From an uncultured Lachnospiraceae bacterium (lineage in GTDB: Bacteria; Bacillota; Clostridia; Lachnospirales; Lachnospiraceae), in assembly GCA_902788555.1 (NCBI GenBank), contig CADAKQ010000009.1, positions 1 through 64,000 of the forward strand: a stretch of 64,000 nucleotides of DNA, in the 5' to 3' direction. Each line of letters starts with the position of its first letter. Position 1 is the first letter of the stretch. The translations under genes were made by a program, and so were the position numbers. This document shows positions 8,310 to 16,937 of this stretch, piece by piece. The notes beneath the pieces were generated by a model, which was not told where the DNA came from, searched no databases, and saw only the letters and a program-made list of their open reading frames with translations.

Positions 8310-10079
8310 TTGGAAAAGGAAAAGACCGAAAAATTCGACCACATGAAGCTGATTAATGATTACGCAGGCAGTTATAAAAATCTTATCACTCTTGGTAAAT
8401 TAATCGCAGCGGTAAGTGCTGTCTTATCATTAATCCCATTTTATGATTTGTGGAAGATTATTAAAATTGCAGTAAACGGAGAGGAGCTTTCAAAGATTAA
8501 GGCTTATGCATGGCAGGCTGTAATTTTAACGGTGCTCTCTTTGTTTGTTTATATTGCGGCATTGTTTTGTACTCATATAGCCGCCTTTCGCGTTCAGGCA
8601 AATATGAGAAGCAGGCTGATGAGAAGAATTATTACACTTCCTTTGGGTGTGTTTGATGAGGACGGAACAGGAAAAATACGTCGTATAGTCAATGATTCTA
8701 CCGCTGCAACCGAGACCTTTATAGCGCACAATGTGCCGGATAAAGTGGTGGCAGCCGTAACGCACGTCGGACTTATGGTGCTTATATTTGCCTTTAACTG
8801 GAAGATAGGAATTATATGTCTTATACCTGCTCTTATCGGCTTTGTCTGTATGATGTCTATGATGGGTAAGGGCATGCAAGAAAAGATGACGGAGTATCAG
8901 AATGCGCTGGCTGATATGAGTGGTGAGGCAACGGAATACGTCAGAGGAATCCCGGTTGTAAAAACCTTCGGACAGACCGTTTATTCCTTTAAACGCTTCA
9001 AAGCTTCCATAGATAATTACGGTAAATGGACCACGGACTATACCCTGATGCTTCGTAAGCCGATGATAGGATTTATGACCTGTATAAATGCTATATTTGC
9101 GTTTATTGTCTTTGCTGCATTTATGGTTACAAAGGACGGAACCTCTCAGACAGATATTTTAAATATAATGTACTACATCATTGTTACCCCGCTTATCACG
9201 GTTGCGCTTACCAAGGTAGCATACTCGGGAGAGGCGGAGATGACTCTTGTAGATGCCATGAAGAGGGTTGAGTCGGTTATGGCTATCGAGCCTCTTAGTG
9301 AAAGTGACAGCAAAAATGTACCTAAGGATAATTCCATTGAATTAAAAAATATAAGCTACAGATATAAGGATGCTACAAGAGATGCCGTAAGCAATGTATC
9401 GTTAAAGATAAAACAAGGGGAGCACGTTGCATTTGTCGGACCATCCGGTTCGGGTAAAACTACTATTGCAGAGCTTATTGCAAGATTCTTCGATGTGACG
9501 GACGGAGAAATACTTATAGGCGATACGGATATAAAAAAGGTACCGCAGAAGAGTCTTATGGACAGAGTATCCTTCGTATTTCAGGATAGCAGATTGATTA
9601 AGACTTCTATCCTGGATAATGTAAGAATGGCTAAACCTGATGCCTCGGAAACAGAGGTTTTGGAGGCGCTTAAAAAAGCACAATGCATGGATATAATCGA
9701 CAAGCTTCCGGAGGGTATACATACTGTGATAGGAGAAAAGGGAACCTACCTTTCGGGCGGTGAGCAGCAAAGGATAACCATAGCAAGAGCCGTGCTTAAG
9801 GATGCACAGATTTTGATCCTTGATGAAGCGACTGCATTTGCAGACCCTGACAATGAAGCAAAGGTTCAGGCTGCATTTGATGAACTTGCTAAGGATAAGA
9901 CACTTATAATGATTGCTCACAGGATGAGTACCGTTATGAATGCTGACAGGATATATGTGCTTGATAAGGGAAGCTTAGTGGAGTCAGGTAATCACGAGGA
10001 GCTGATGAATCAAAACGGACTTTACAAGAAGCTCTTTGATGAATATACCAAGTCAATAGAATGGAAGGTAGGTGCATAA
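8310..10079 (+). CDS. ABC transporter half, permease-ATPase fusion (YbtP/IrtA-like)
   Basis: The protein has 589 residues and starts at TTG behind AAGGAGG. Six membrane spans fill residues 20-300. The ATPase has Walker A GPSGSGKTT at about 377, signature LSGGEQQR at about 480 and Walker B ILILDEATAFADPDNE at about 500. The AFADP(D/E)NE variant after Walker B is typical of the YbtP/IrtA group, exporter-fold transporters that import iron-siderophore complexes; in most exporters this reads SSLD or SALD. It is followed 2 bases later by a second half-transporter, so the pair should form a heterodimer. The palindromic operator upstream and the residue pattern support metal or metallophore transport, which is inferred and not proven. 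Confidence 0.85.
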   Translation: MEKEKTEKFDHMKLINDYAGSYKNLITLGKLIAAVSAVLSLIPFYDLWKIIKIAVNGEELSKIKAYAWQAVILTVLSLFVYIAALFCTHIAAFRVQANMRSRLMRRIITLPLGVFDEDGTGKIRRIVNDSTAATETFIAHNVPDKVVAAVTHVGLMVLIFAFNWKIGIICLIPALIGFVCMMSMMGKGMQEKMTEYQNALADMSGEATEYVRGIPVVKTFGQTVYSFKRFKASIDNYGKWTTDYTLMLRKPMIGFMTCINAIFAFIVFAAFMVTKDGTSQTDILNIMYYIIVTPLITVALTKVAYSGEAEMTLVDAMKRVESVMAIEPLSESDSKNVPKDNSIELKNISYRYKDATRDAVSNVSLKIKQGEHVAFVGPSGSGKTTIAELIARFFDVTDGEILIGDTDIKKVPQKSLMDRVSFVFQDSRLIKTSILDNVRMAKPDASETEVLEALKKAQCMDIIDKLPEGIHTVIGEKGTYLSGGEQQRITIARAVLKDAQILILDEATAFADPDNEAKVQAAFDELAKDKTLIMIAHRMSTVMNADRIYVLDKGSLVESGNHEELMNQNGLYKKLFDEYTKSIEWKVGA

Positions 10080-10081
10080 TA

Positions 10082-11815
10082 ATGATAGAAAAATTAAAGC
10101 ATAAATATGCACTTTCCCAAGAAGGTGCAATAGATATGATTAAGGCGTGCATAAGTGTGACGATAACCAATATCGTGCTTATGATGCCGGCGACTATTTT
10201 ATATCTTTTAATAAAGGACTTGCTTGAGGATAACCTGACAAAATCAAGAATCGGAATATATGTAGCGGGAAGTCTGCTTATTCTTATACTTGTTGCGATA
10301 ACCAATTACATACAGTATAACGCAACATTTTTATCGACCTATAAGGAAAGCGGTGTCAGAAGAACCACCATTGCGGAGACTTTAAGAAAATTACCTCTTT
10401 CATTTTTCGGAAAGAAGAATCTTACTGACTTAACTACCAATATAATGGGTGATTGTGCGCAGATTGAAACGGCTTCCAGCCACTGGATTCCTGAGCTTAT
10501 AGGTGCGGTTATATCAACAAGTCTTATAGGTTTAAGTTTATTTGCATTCTTTGACTGGAGGATGGTGCTTGCAAGCTTTTGGGTTATACCGGTTGCATTT
10601 ATCATAATTATCTCCACTTCGGGAGCTGAAAAAAATGCAGTAAGAAAGAACTCTGCCATTAAGCTTGCCATGGAGGACGGTATACAGGAGTGCCTCGAAT
10701 CAGTAAGAGATTTGCGCTCAAATAATGCCGAAGACCGTTATATGGAAGGTCTTGAAAAGAAGATAAGAGCCGTAGAAAAGCAGGCACTTTTTACCGAGAT
10801 TAAGATGGCTGTTTACGTAAATTCCGCTGCTTTAATCATTAAAATGGGCATCGGAACCACAGCACTTGTGGGCGGTATACTTTTTGTAAATGAGGATATT
10901 TCGCTTTTGACATTTTTTATGTTTTTGATGCTGGTATCAAGACTTTATGATCCTATGCAGATAACCCTACAGAATTTTGCGGCAATCATATCGATAGGAA
11001 TTCAGACCGAAAGACTTGATGAGGTACTTTCCCATGAGATACAGACCGGTACTACAAAGATGAATAACAAGGGCTGTGACATAGAGTTTAACCACGTGGG
11101 CTTTTCCTATTCCGATGATACGGATGTGTTAAAAGATGTAAGCTTTGTCGCAAAGCAGGGAGAGGTTACTGCCCTAATCGGACCGTCAGGAGGAGGCAAG
11201 ACCACTATTTCAAGACTTGCCGCAAGATTCTGGGATGTGACAGAGGGCAGCATAAAGCTTGGTGGTGTGGATATAAAAACCGTAGATCCGGAAACCCTTT
11301 TGTCAAACTACTCGATAGTTTTTCAGGATGTAACCCTTTTTAACAACACGGTTATGGAAAATATAAGGATAGGTAAAAAGGATGCTACCGACGAGGAGGT
11401 TATAGCAGCTGCAAAGATGGCAAACTGTGAGGAGTTTGTAAACCTCCTGCCTGAAAAATATAACACCTATATAGGAGAAAACGGAAGTGAGCTGTCGGGC
11501 GGTGAAAGACAGCGTATATCCATAGCAAGAGCATTTCTTAAGGATGCTCCGATTATACTTCTTGATGAAGCAACCGCATCCTTGGATGCGGAAAATGAAA
11601 CCACAATTCAGGAGGCATTGTCAAAGCTTGTGAAGGATAAAACCGTGCTTATCATAGCACACCGCATGAGAACCATAGCAAATGCCGATCATATAGTTGT
11701 CTTAAAGGACGGTGTGGTTGCAGAGGAAGGCACACCTGCCGAACTTATGGAAAAGGACGGAATATACAGCCATATGACCAAGCAACAGCTTGTATCACAG
11801 GGTTGGACCATCTAA
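10082..11815 (+). CDS. ABC transporter half, permease-ATPase fusion (YbtQ/IrtB-like partner)
   Basis: The protein has 577 residues counted from ATG 10082, which lies two bases after the stop of the preceding gene; an earlier in-frame ATG at 10061 lies inside that gene. There are six membrane spans, Walker A GPSGGGKTT at about 367, signature LSGGERQR at about 471 and Walker B LLDEATASLDAENE. Both nucleotide sites of the pair look catalytically complete, as in the iron-related heterodimers and unlike the multidrug pair at 16938. It is probably co-translated with its partner, and the operon ends in the long hairpin element at 11816. Confidence 0.85.
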   Translation: MIEKLKHKYALSQEGAIDMIKACISVTITNIVLMMPATILYLLIKDLLEDNLTKSRIGIYVAGSLLILILVAITNYIQYNATFLSTYKESGVRRTTIAETLRKLPLSFFGKKNLTDLTTNIMGDCAQIETASSHWIPELIGAVISTSLIGLSLFAFFDWRMVLASFWVIPVAFIIIISTSGAEKNAVRKNSAIKLAMEDGIQECLESVRDLRSNNAEDRYMEGLEKKIRAVEKQALFTEIKMAVYVNSAALIIKMGIGTTALVGGILFVNEDISLLTFFMFLMLVSRLYDPMQITLQNFAAIISIGIQTERLDEVLSHEIQTGTTKMNNKGCDIEFNHVGFSYSDDTDVLKDVSFVAKQGEVTALIGPSGGGKTTISRLAARFWDVTEGSIKLGGVDIKTVDPETLLSNYSIVFQDVTLFNNTVMENIRIGKKDATDEEVIAAAKMANCEEFVNLLPEKYNTYIGENGSELSGGERQRISIARAFLKDAPIILLDEATASLDAENETTIQEALSKLVKDKTVLIIAHRMRTIANADHIVVLKDGVVAEEGTPAELMEKDGIYSHMTKQQLVSQGWTI

Positions 11816-12129
11816 ATATGTCAAGGGGACAGGCAGAGCGTTAGGGCGCGAGCCTTGTTACATAAATATGACTGATAAAGAAAATCAGGTGGATGTTACA
11901 ACATTTGACCCGATTTGTACAAAATCAGCAACGAGTACTTGAATTGATTTTGCACGTATAAAACCAATATGTTTGAGCGAAGCGAGTTTATTGGTTTTGC
12001 GCAAAATCAAGAAAGTACGAGTGCTCTGATTTTACAAATTGCCGGTTAGTTGTAATATCCACCTGATTTTCATGTCTGTCATATGTGACAAGACTCGCGC
12101 CCATGATACACTGCCTGCCTCTGACATAT
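11816..12129. repeat. Long nested hairpin element B (314 bp)
   Basis: The outer ends ATATGTCA (11816) and TGACATAT (12122) pair, and imperfect pairing continues inward through a perfect 15-bp stem (11880-11894 with 12057-12071) to AAAACCAATA (11960-11969) with TATTGGTTTT (11989-11998). The tip reads TGTTTGAGCGAAGCGAGTTT; element G at 42716 has the same tip with one base changed. No gene is visible in it. It fills the space between the ABC pair and cysK. Confidence 0.8.
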
Positions 12130-12253
12130 CTAGGTTATAGCCTCAGCCTATAGATGATGACAGTATTTAAGAATTATACTTTATCAGGAAATGGGGTTAT
12201 AATGCGAATCATAGAAAACATATCAAACTACTATGAAAGAGAGGAAAACGATT

Positions 12254-13237
12254 ATGGGAAAAATTTATAAAAGTATTACGGAGCTTGTAGGACATACTCC
12301 ACTTGTGGAGCTTTCAAATTATGAAAAGAAGCATGAATTAAAGGCTACATTGCTTGGAAAGCTTGAGTACTTTAATCCTTCGGGAAGCGTTAAGGACAGA
12401 GCAGCACTCAATATGATTGAGGAGGCTGAAAAGTCAGGTAAGCTTAAGCCAGGTCAGACAATAGTAGATAATACAAGTGGTAACACGGGTATTGCACTTG
12501 CAGCATTTGGACACGCAAAGGGACATGAGTTTGTAACATTTTTGGAGCCGGGCGTTTCAAGAGAAAGAGAAGATATATTTAAGGCTTATGGAGTTGATCA
12601 GTACTGGTTTACAGATATAAGCGAGAGAGTAAAGAAGGATTTGGAAGCCGGTGCGCTTAACTTGGAAGTTCTTGAAGCGGATGTACAGGCGTATGCAGAT
12701 GAAAACGGATATTTCTATATCGATCAGTGCAGCAATGAATATAATACCGAAGCACATTATAAGACAACAGGTCCTGAAATATGGGAGGATACAGACGGAA
12801 AGGTAGACATAGTTGTATTGCTTGCCGGAACAGGCGGAACCATTTCAGGTCTTAGCAAATATTTTAAGGAAAAGGATGAGAACATTAAGATAATAGGTGT
12901 TCAGCCGGATGTTAACTCAAGACTTGATGCTAACAATAAAACCGGAAATACAATTGATGGAGTATTTCCAATTGATATAAATGGTATAAGTATAATTCCT
13001 TTGATAAATAAGTTTAATACCGTAATTGATGAGATAGTGGATGTATCTTCAGAAGATGCATACTCTGCCGCTAAAGAGCTTGTAAGAAGTGACGGAATAT
13101 TCATAGGACAGTCAGCAGCTGCAGCACTTTTCGCTGCTACACAGGTTGCCAAGCGTCCTGAAAACGAAGGAAAGAATATTGTAATCATCATGGCTGATGA
13201 CGGAACCAAGTATCTTTCTACAAATTTATATAAATAG
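12254..13237 (+). CDS. cysK: Cysteine synthase (O-acetylserine sulfhydrylase family)
   Basis: This PLP enzyme makes cysteine from O-acetylserine and sulfide. The protein has 327 residues from ATG 12254, chosen because GAGAGG (12239-12244) lies 9 bases before it; an ATG at 12233 would add seven residues. The PLP lysine is K47 in NPSGSVKDR, the substrate loop is NTSGNTGIALA, and the phosphate-binding loop is LAGTGGT. Length and motifs fit CysK/CysM-type enzymes. The residues between the substrate loop and the C-terminus diverge enough that a related beta-substitution activity cannot be excluded. Two LanC-like genes follow 92 bases downstream, which is of interest because LanC enzymes also handle thiol addition to dehydroamino acids. 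Confidence 0.9.
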   Translation: MGKIYKSITELVGHTPLVELSNYEKKHELKATLLGKLEYFNPSGSVKDRAALNMIEEAEKSGKLKPGQTIVDNTSGNTGIALAAFGHAKGHEFVTFLEPGVSREREDIFKAYGVDQYWFTDISERVKKDLEAGALNLEVLEADVQAYADENGYFYIDQCSNEYNTEAHYKTTGPEIWEDTDGKVDIVVLLAGTGGTISGLSKYFKEKDENIKIIGVQPDVNSRLDANNKTGNTIDGVFPIDINGISIIPLINKFNTVIDEIVDVSSEDAYSAAKELVRSDGIFIGQSAAAALFAATQVAKRPENEGKNIVIIMADDGTKYLSTNLYK

Positions 13238-13329
13238 TATTAGATTAAAAAGTTATGCTTTTCAGATGGGTTTTAAACTTAAGGATTAACAGCTGAGGAT
13301 GACTTAACAAGGATATGGAGTGATAGATT

Positions 13330-14664
13330 ATGAGTAATGTGAAAATAGAATTATTTAAGCCTGTAAAGACCGAGGAGTATCTTCAGGCAGCGATAAGAGT
13401 AGCGGATTTTATTAGAAAAAATGAGGTAATTACACCTGAAGGAAAATACTGGAAATTAGGCGCGACTGAAGGAAAGGAACCGGATAAGGCTGAGGTGTCG
13501 TTTATTCATAATCGTTCACTTTATGCCGGTGCTCCGGGCATAGCATTTTTCCTGTTGCAGTTATATGATGTGACAGGTGATGAGAGCTACTTAAAGGATG
13601 CTGTTTTGGCCGGTGATTATCTTGTGGCTTCATATAAGGAGGAGTACAGCAAAAATCCGGGTGTACATTCGGGTGCTGCCGGAGAGGGATTATTTCTTAA
13701 GACCTTATATGACAAGACAAAGGATGAAAAATATATAAACCATGCAATTAAGATAGCAGAAGATATCTATGCTTTCGGAACAAAGGATGAAAACGGAATT
13801 CATTGGGAAGGCTTCTATGATTTCATGGGTGATGCCGGAGCGGTTATTTACTGGTTAAAAATAGCTGATATAACCGGAGATAACAAGTATATAGGTTATG
13901 CAAAAGAGGTTTTGGATTCTATACTTAAGCTTAGTGTTAATTATGATAATGAGACGACATATTGGAAGCTCTTTGATCCAAGCGAATACTTTGGCTCTCT
14001 TCCAAAGGGAGGAGTAGTTCCTAACTTTGCACATGGTACTGCCGGAGTGGTATATCTTTTTACAAAATACTATGAGGCAACAGGTGACGAGTTCTATCTC
14101 GAGGAGGCTAAAAAGGGCTTTAACTTCCTTGAAAAAATCGCAATATATGATGAGGATGCAGCGATAGTTCCGTATCTTTACTTTGAAGCGGATAAAAAGC
14201 CTTATGATGTATATTATCTTGGCTACTGTCACGGTCCATCCGGAGATGGTATCGCCGTAAACGAGCTTTATAAGGTAACAAAGGATGAGAAATATTTTGA
14301 TTTCTTTAAGAAGCTCAGCAATGCTTTGATAAATGCAGGAGTGCCTGACAGAAGGTCGAGCGGATACTGGAATGACTGCTTGTGCTGTGGCTCTGCAGGA
14401 GTTATTTATCATTTCCTTACTGCTTCGGATATAGATGACAAATATCTTACATATGCAAAAAGGACAGCCAACAAGACAGTATCTGATGCATATAAGGACG
14501 AGGATGGCTATCGCTGGTACAATGCATGGACCAGACTCAAGCCTTGGGATGTGGAGGCACATCTTGGACTTTATGTGGGAGCAGCAGGAAGTGCAAGTGC
14601 ACTTTTGGCAGCTTACGCAAAGATAGAAGGAATTGAAATAACAAAGCTTTTTGAATATGAATAA
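13330..14664 (+). CDS. LanC-like protein 1
   Basis: The protein has 444 residues arranged as repeated alpha-hairpins in the toroid style of LanC cyclases. Hallmarks are GVHSGAAGEG, H235 in FAHGTAG, C300 in GYCHGPSG and CLCCGSAG with C352 and C353. In lanthipeptide cyclases and eukaryotic LanCL proteins the zinc is held by one Cys and a later Cys-His pair. Here the last pair is Cys-Cys. No lanthipeptide precursor or dehydratase gene is visible nearby, so this is not an ordinary lantibiotic cluster. It may add a thiol to dehydroalanine-type residues, as LanCL proteins do with glutathione, or have an unrelated substrate. Confidence 0.8.
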   Translation: MSNVKIELFKPVKTEEYLQAAIRVADFIRKNEVITPEGKYWKLGATEGKEPDKAEVSFIHNRSLYAGAPGIAFFLLQLYDVTGDESYLKDAVLAGDYLVASYKEEYSKNPGVHSGAAGEGLFLKTLYDKTKDEKYINHAIKIAEDIYAFGTKDENGIHWEGFYDFMGDAGAVIYWLKIADITGDNKYIGYAKEVLDSILKLSVNYDNETTYWKLFDPSEYFGSLPKGGVVPNFAHGTAGVVYLFTKYYEATGDEFYLEEAKKGFNFLEKIAIYDEDAAIVPYLYFEADKKPYDVYYLGYCHGPSGDGIAVNELYKVTKDEKYFDFFKKLSNALINAGVPDRRSSGYWNDCLCCGSAGVIYHFLTASDIDDKYLTYAKRTANKTVSDAYKDEDGYRWYNAWTRLKPWDVEAHLGLYVGAAGSASALLAAYAKIEGIEITKLFEYE

Positions 14665-14688
14665 AGAAATTTCGAAAGTGACATATTT

Positions 14689-14710
14689 GGGGACGGCGAT
14701 AACCGTCCCC
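14689..14710. repeat. Short GC-rich hairpin between the LanC-like genes
   Basis: GGGGACGG pairs with CCGTCCCC around a 6-base loop and there is no T run. It lies in the 91-base gap of a likely operon and could tune expression of the second gene or protect mRNA ends. Confidence 0.6.
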
Positions 14711-14755
14711 ATTGATACATATGGAACAATTAGTTTGAATCGGAAAGGAATTATT

Positions 14756-16144
14756 ATGGCAAGACTAATACCGTATTTATTTAAGGAAAATGATAATCAG
14801 GATTATCTTAACGCCGCCCTTGACACGGCTAAGTGGATATCCAAATATGAAATAAAGGAAGAAACAGGAAAAACCTGGAAAGCATATCCTGAGGACCAAA
14901 ATGGAGTAGGCGGGACATTTGTATTGGGAAAAAAGAATTTTTATGCAGGTTCAAGCGGAATCGGATTCTTTTTCTTACGACTTTATCAGGCAACCGGAGA
15001 TAAAAAATGGCTGGATGAAGCAATAGAGGCTGCGGAATATCTTTTGGCAAATGAAACCGACATATCATATTATAAAGATGTTCAGCAGAAAATAAACAAT
15101 GATAAAAATCATGTGTATGGGTGGGCATTTAGCTATAAAGTTGGACCTATATGCGAAGGGCAGTTTGTATATGCTCTTTATGAGGAAACAGGTATAGAAA
15201 AGTACAGGGAATTTGCCATAAGGCAGGCAGATGTATTTGTGGAAGCTGCCATAAGTGATGAAAACGGGGTTCATTGGAGTGATACCAGAGACATAGTCGG
15301 AGATGCCGGAGGAATAGTATATCTATTGCAGGTATATAAGCAGACCGGTGATGAAAAGTATTTAAAGACTGCCATAGATGGTGGAAGATATATAGAAGGT
15401 TTCGGACATCCTGCAAAAAATGGCGGAGTATATTATGATTTGTATGATGTATATGCTGCAGGCGAGGGTGAGAAGGGAACGGTACATGTAAACTTTTCTC
15501 ATGGTTCGTCAGGTACAGGTTATCTATGGGCTGTCTTATATGAGACAACAAAGGATGAAAAATACCTGAAGCTTGCAAAGGATGTTGTAGCATATCTGGA
15601 TGGAATTGCACTCGGAGATGATGAGGCGGTTGTACTTCCATATCAGGATCATCCGGAAAAAGGTCCGGATAATGATAAAATTTATCTTGGAATGTGCGGA
15701 GGACCGATAGGAACCACTTTTTTCTTTAAAAAATTATATGAGACGACACAAGATGAAGAATACCTTAAATGGATGAATAAGCTTGCTCACGGACTCATAA
15801 AATCAGGTGTTCCGGAGAAAAAATCCTGGGGATATTGGGGCAGTAAATGTATATGCTGCGGAGGTCCGGGTGCTTTGGAATACTTTGTCATGATGTACGA
15901 ATTTACAAAGGATGAGTTGTATAAAACTTATGCGAAAAAAACAGCAGATATATTAATATCCGAATCAACTACGGAGCTTACGGGCAGGACATGGTTTGGT
16001 GCATGGGACAGAACAAAGCCTGAACAGGTAGTAAGTTATCTTGGATTTTACATAGGTGCTGCCGGAGCAGCAGGGGCACTTCTTAAGCTTTATGGATTGC
16101 TTGAAGATAAAAAGCTGGCAAACTTCTTTGAATATTATTTATAA
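14756..16144 (+). CDS. LanC-like protein 2 (tandem paralogue)
   Basis: The protein has 462 residues from ATG 14756, which has GGAAAGGA a few bases upstream and aligns with the start of the first paralogue (MARLIPYLFKE against IELFKPVKTEE). An ATG at 14651 overlaps the preceding gene and is unlikely. The motifs run in the same order: H249 in FSHGSSG, C314 in GMCGGPIG, and CICCGGPG with C367 and C368. The His after C314 is lost, but the Cys-CysCys set is kept in both copies, which argues that those three residues are the functional metal ligands. Divergence between the two copies suggests different substrates or a heteromeric pair. Confidence 0.8.
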   Translation: MARLIPYLFKENDNQDYLNAALDTAKWISKYEIKEETGKTWKAYPEDQNGVGGTFVLGKKNFYAGSSGIGFFFLRLYQATGDKKWLDEAIEAAEYLLANETDISYYKDVQQKINNDKNHVYGWAFSYKVGPICEGQFVYALYEETGIEKYREFAIRQADVFVEAAISDENGVHWSDTRDIVGDAGGIVYLLQVYKQTGDEKYLKTAIDGGRYIEGFGHPAKNGGVYYDLYDVYAAGEGEKGTVHVNFSHGSSGTGYLWAVLYETTKDEKYLKLAKDVVAYLDGIALGDDEAVVLPYQDHPEKGPDNDKIYLGMCGGPIGTTFFFKKLYETTQDEEYLKWMNKLAHGLIKSGVPEKKSWGYWGSKCICCGGPGALEYFVMMYEFTKDELYKTYAKKTADILISESTTELTGRTWFGAWDRTKPEQVVSYLGFYIGAAGAAGALLKLYGLLEDKKLANFFEYYL

Positions 16145-16203
16145 GATAAACAGAATGTGACAGGGGGACAAGCACTTTGTCACAAGATAAAATATAAAGA
16201 GAG

Positions 16204-16264
16204 ATAAATCGGTCAAAAAAAACAACTATAAAGGTCGAAATTTTTGACTGGTTTATTTTTTTTA
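16204..16264 (+). terminator. Rho-independent terminator
   Basis: ATAAATCGGTCAAAAA (16204-16219) pairs with 16241-16256 apart from two wobble or mismatch positions, followed by a T run. It ends the cysK-LanC group. A small extra dyad (TGTGACA/TGTCACA) lies just upstream at about 16156-16187. Confidence 0.75.
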
Positions 16265-16320
16265 TGTGAAAAGGTATCTACCATATGGCATGTTGCCTGT
16301 TCCAATGTCTAAATTTATAC

Positions 16321-16373
16321 TTGACATTTACACTAAAAACACTTAACATATGTTAACATATAACAAATGTTAA
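16321..16373 (+). promoter_or_regulatory. Promoter and MarR-type operator
   Basis: TTGACA (16321-16326), 17 bp, TAACAT (16344-16349). The perfect 14-bp palindrome TTAACATATGTTAA (16343-16356) covers the -10 box. A second spaced dyad, TTAACAT...ATGTTAA (16353-16373), overlaps it. This is the expected arrangement for autorepression by the MarR gene that follows. Confidence 0.75.
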
Positions 16374-16399
16374 ACAATCGGAGGTGAGATAAGAATAAT

Positions 16400-16870
16400 A
16401 TGATACCAAAGACAGATGAGTTTTTAAAAGCTATGTATAGATTTCATCATCTTAATCTGCAGGTATTGATTCCGGAACTTTCGCGTGCGGAAGCGATTAT
16501 AATAAATAATCTCGGTATGGCTGACAGAGAAAACGGGTCAGGTCTTAAGATGTCCACACTTGGAAAAGTGTTGTGCGTGTCTATGCCGTCGCTTTCGAGA
16601 ATGATTAAAGGTCTTGAGGAACGTGGGCTTGTAAAAAGAGAGATTGATGAAAGAGACAGAAGGAATACTTATGTGGTTCTTACGGGTGAGGGAAGAGAAT
16701 TATTTGAAAAAACCGATAAGGTTATGATGGATTTTATTATGTCGGTTTATGAAAGAGTGGGAGAGAAAAAACTGACACAACTCGGAAGGCTTATGTCTGA
16801 GATGGCTGATGTGGCTTCTGATGAGATTAACAAAAGAAAAATCGAAAATAATAATCTGAAAAATCAATAA
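16400..16870 (+). CDS. MarR-family transcriptional regulator
   Basis: The protein has 156 residues with a winged helix at about 50-115. The recognition region MSTLGKVLCVSMPSLSRMIKGLEERGLVKRE is followed by the wing signature DERDRRNTYVVLT. MarR proteins bind palindromes as dimers and let go when a ligand binds. It is followed 67 bases later by a two-gene ABC exporter in the same direction, the usual layout for ligand-induced multidrug efflux, and the palindromes over its own promoter imply that it controls all three genes. Confidence 0.9.
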   Translation: MIPKTDEFLKAMYRFHHLNLQVLIPELSRAEAIIINNLGMADRENGSGLKMSTLGKVLCVSMPSLSRMIKGLEERGLVKREIDERDRRNTYVVLTGEGRELFEKTDKVMMDFIMSVYERVGEKKLTQLGRLMSEMADVASDEINKRKIENNNLKNQ

Positions 16871-16937
16871 TAAAGTTTTATAATATTTTAAATATAATAA
16901 TAAAGCGACAAATACTAAATGAAAGGATACATTTACT

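Noticed and set aside
13855-14712. Long open frame of 285 codons on the minus strand opposite the first LanC-like gene
   Set aside because: The plus-strand gene has clear motifs and a paralogue; the antisense frame is Cys/Ile-rich, has no ribosome binding site and is best explained as a composition shadow.
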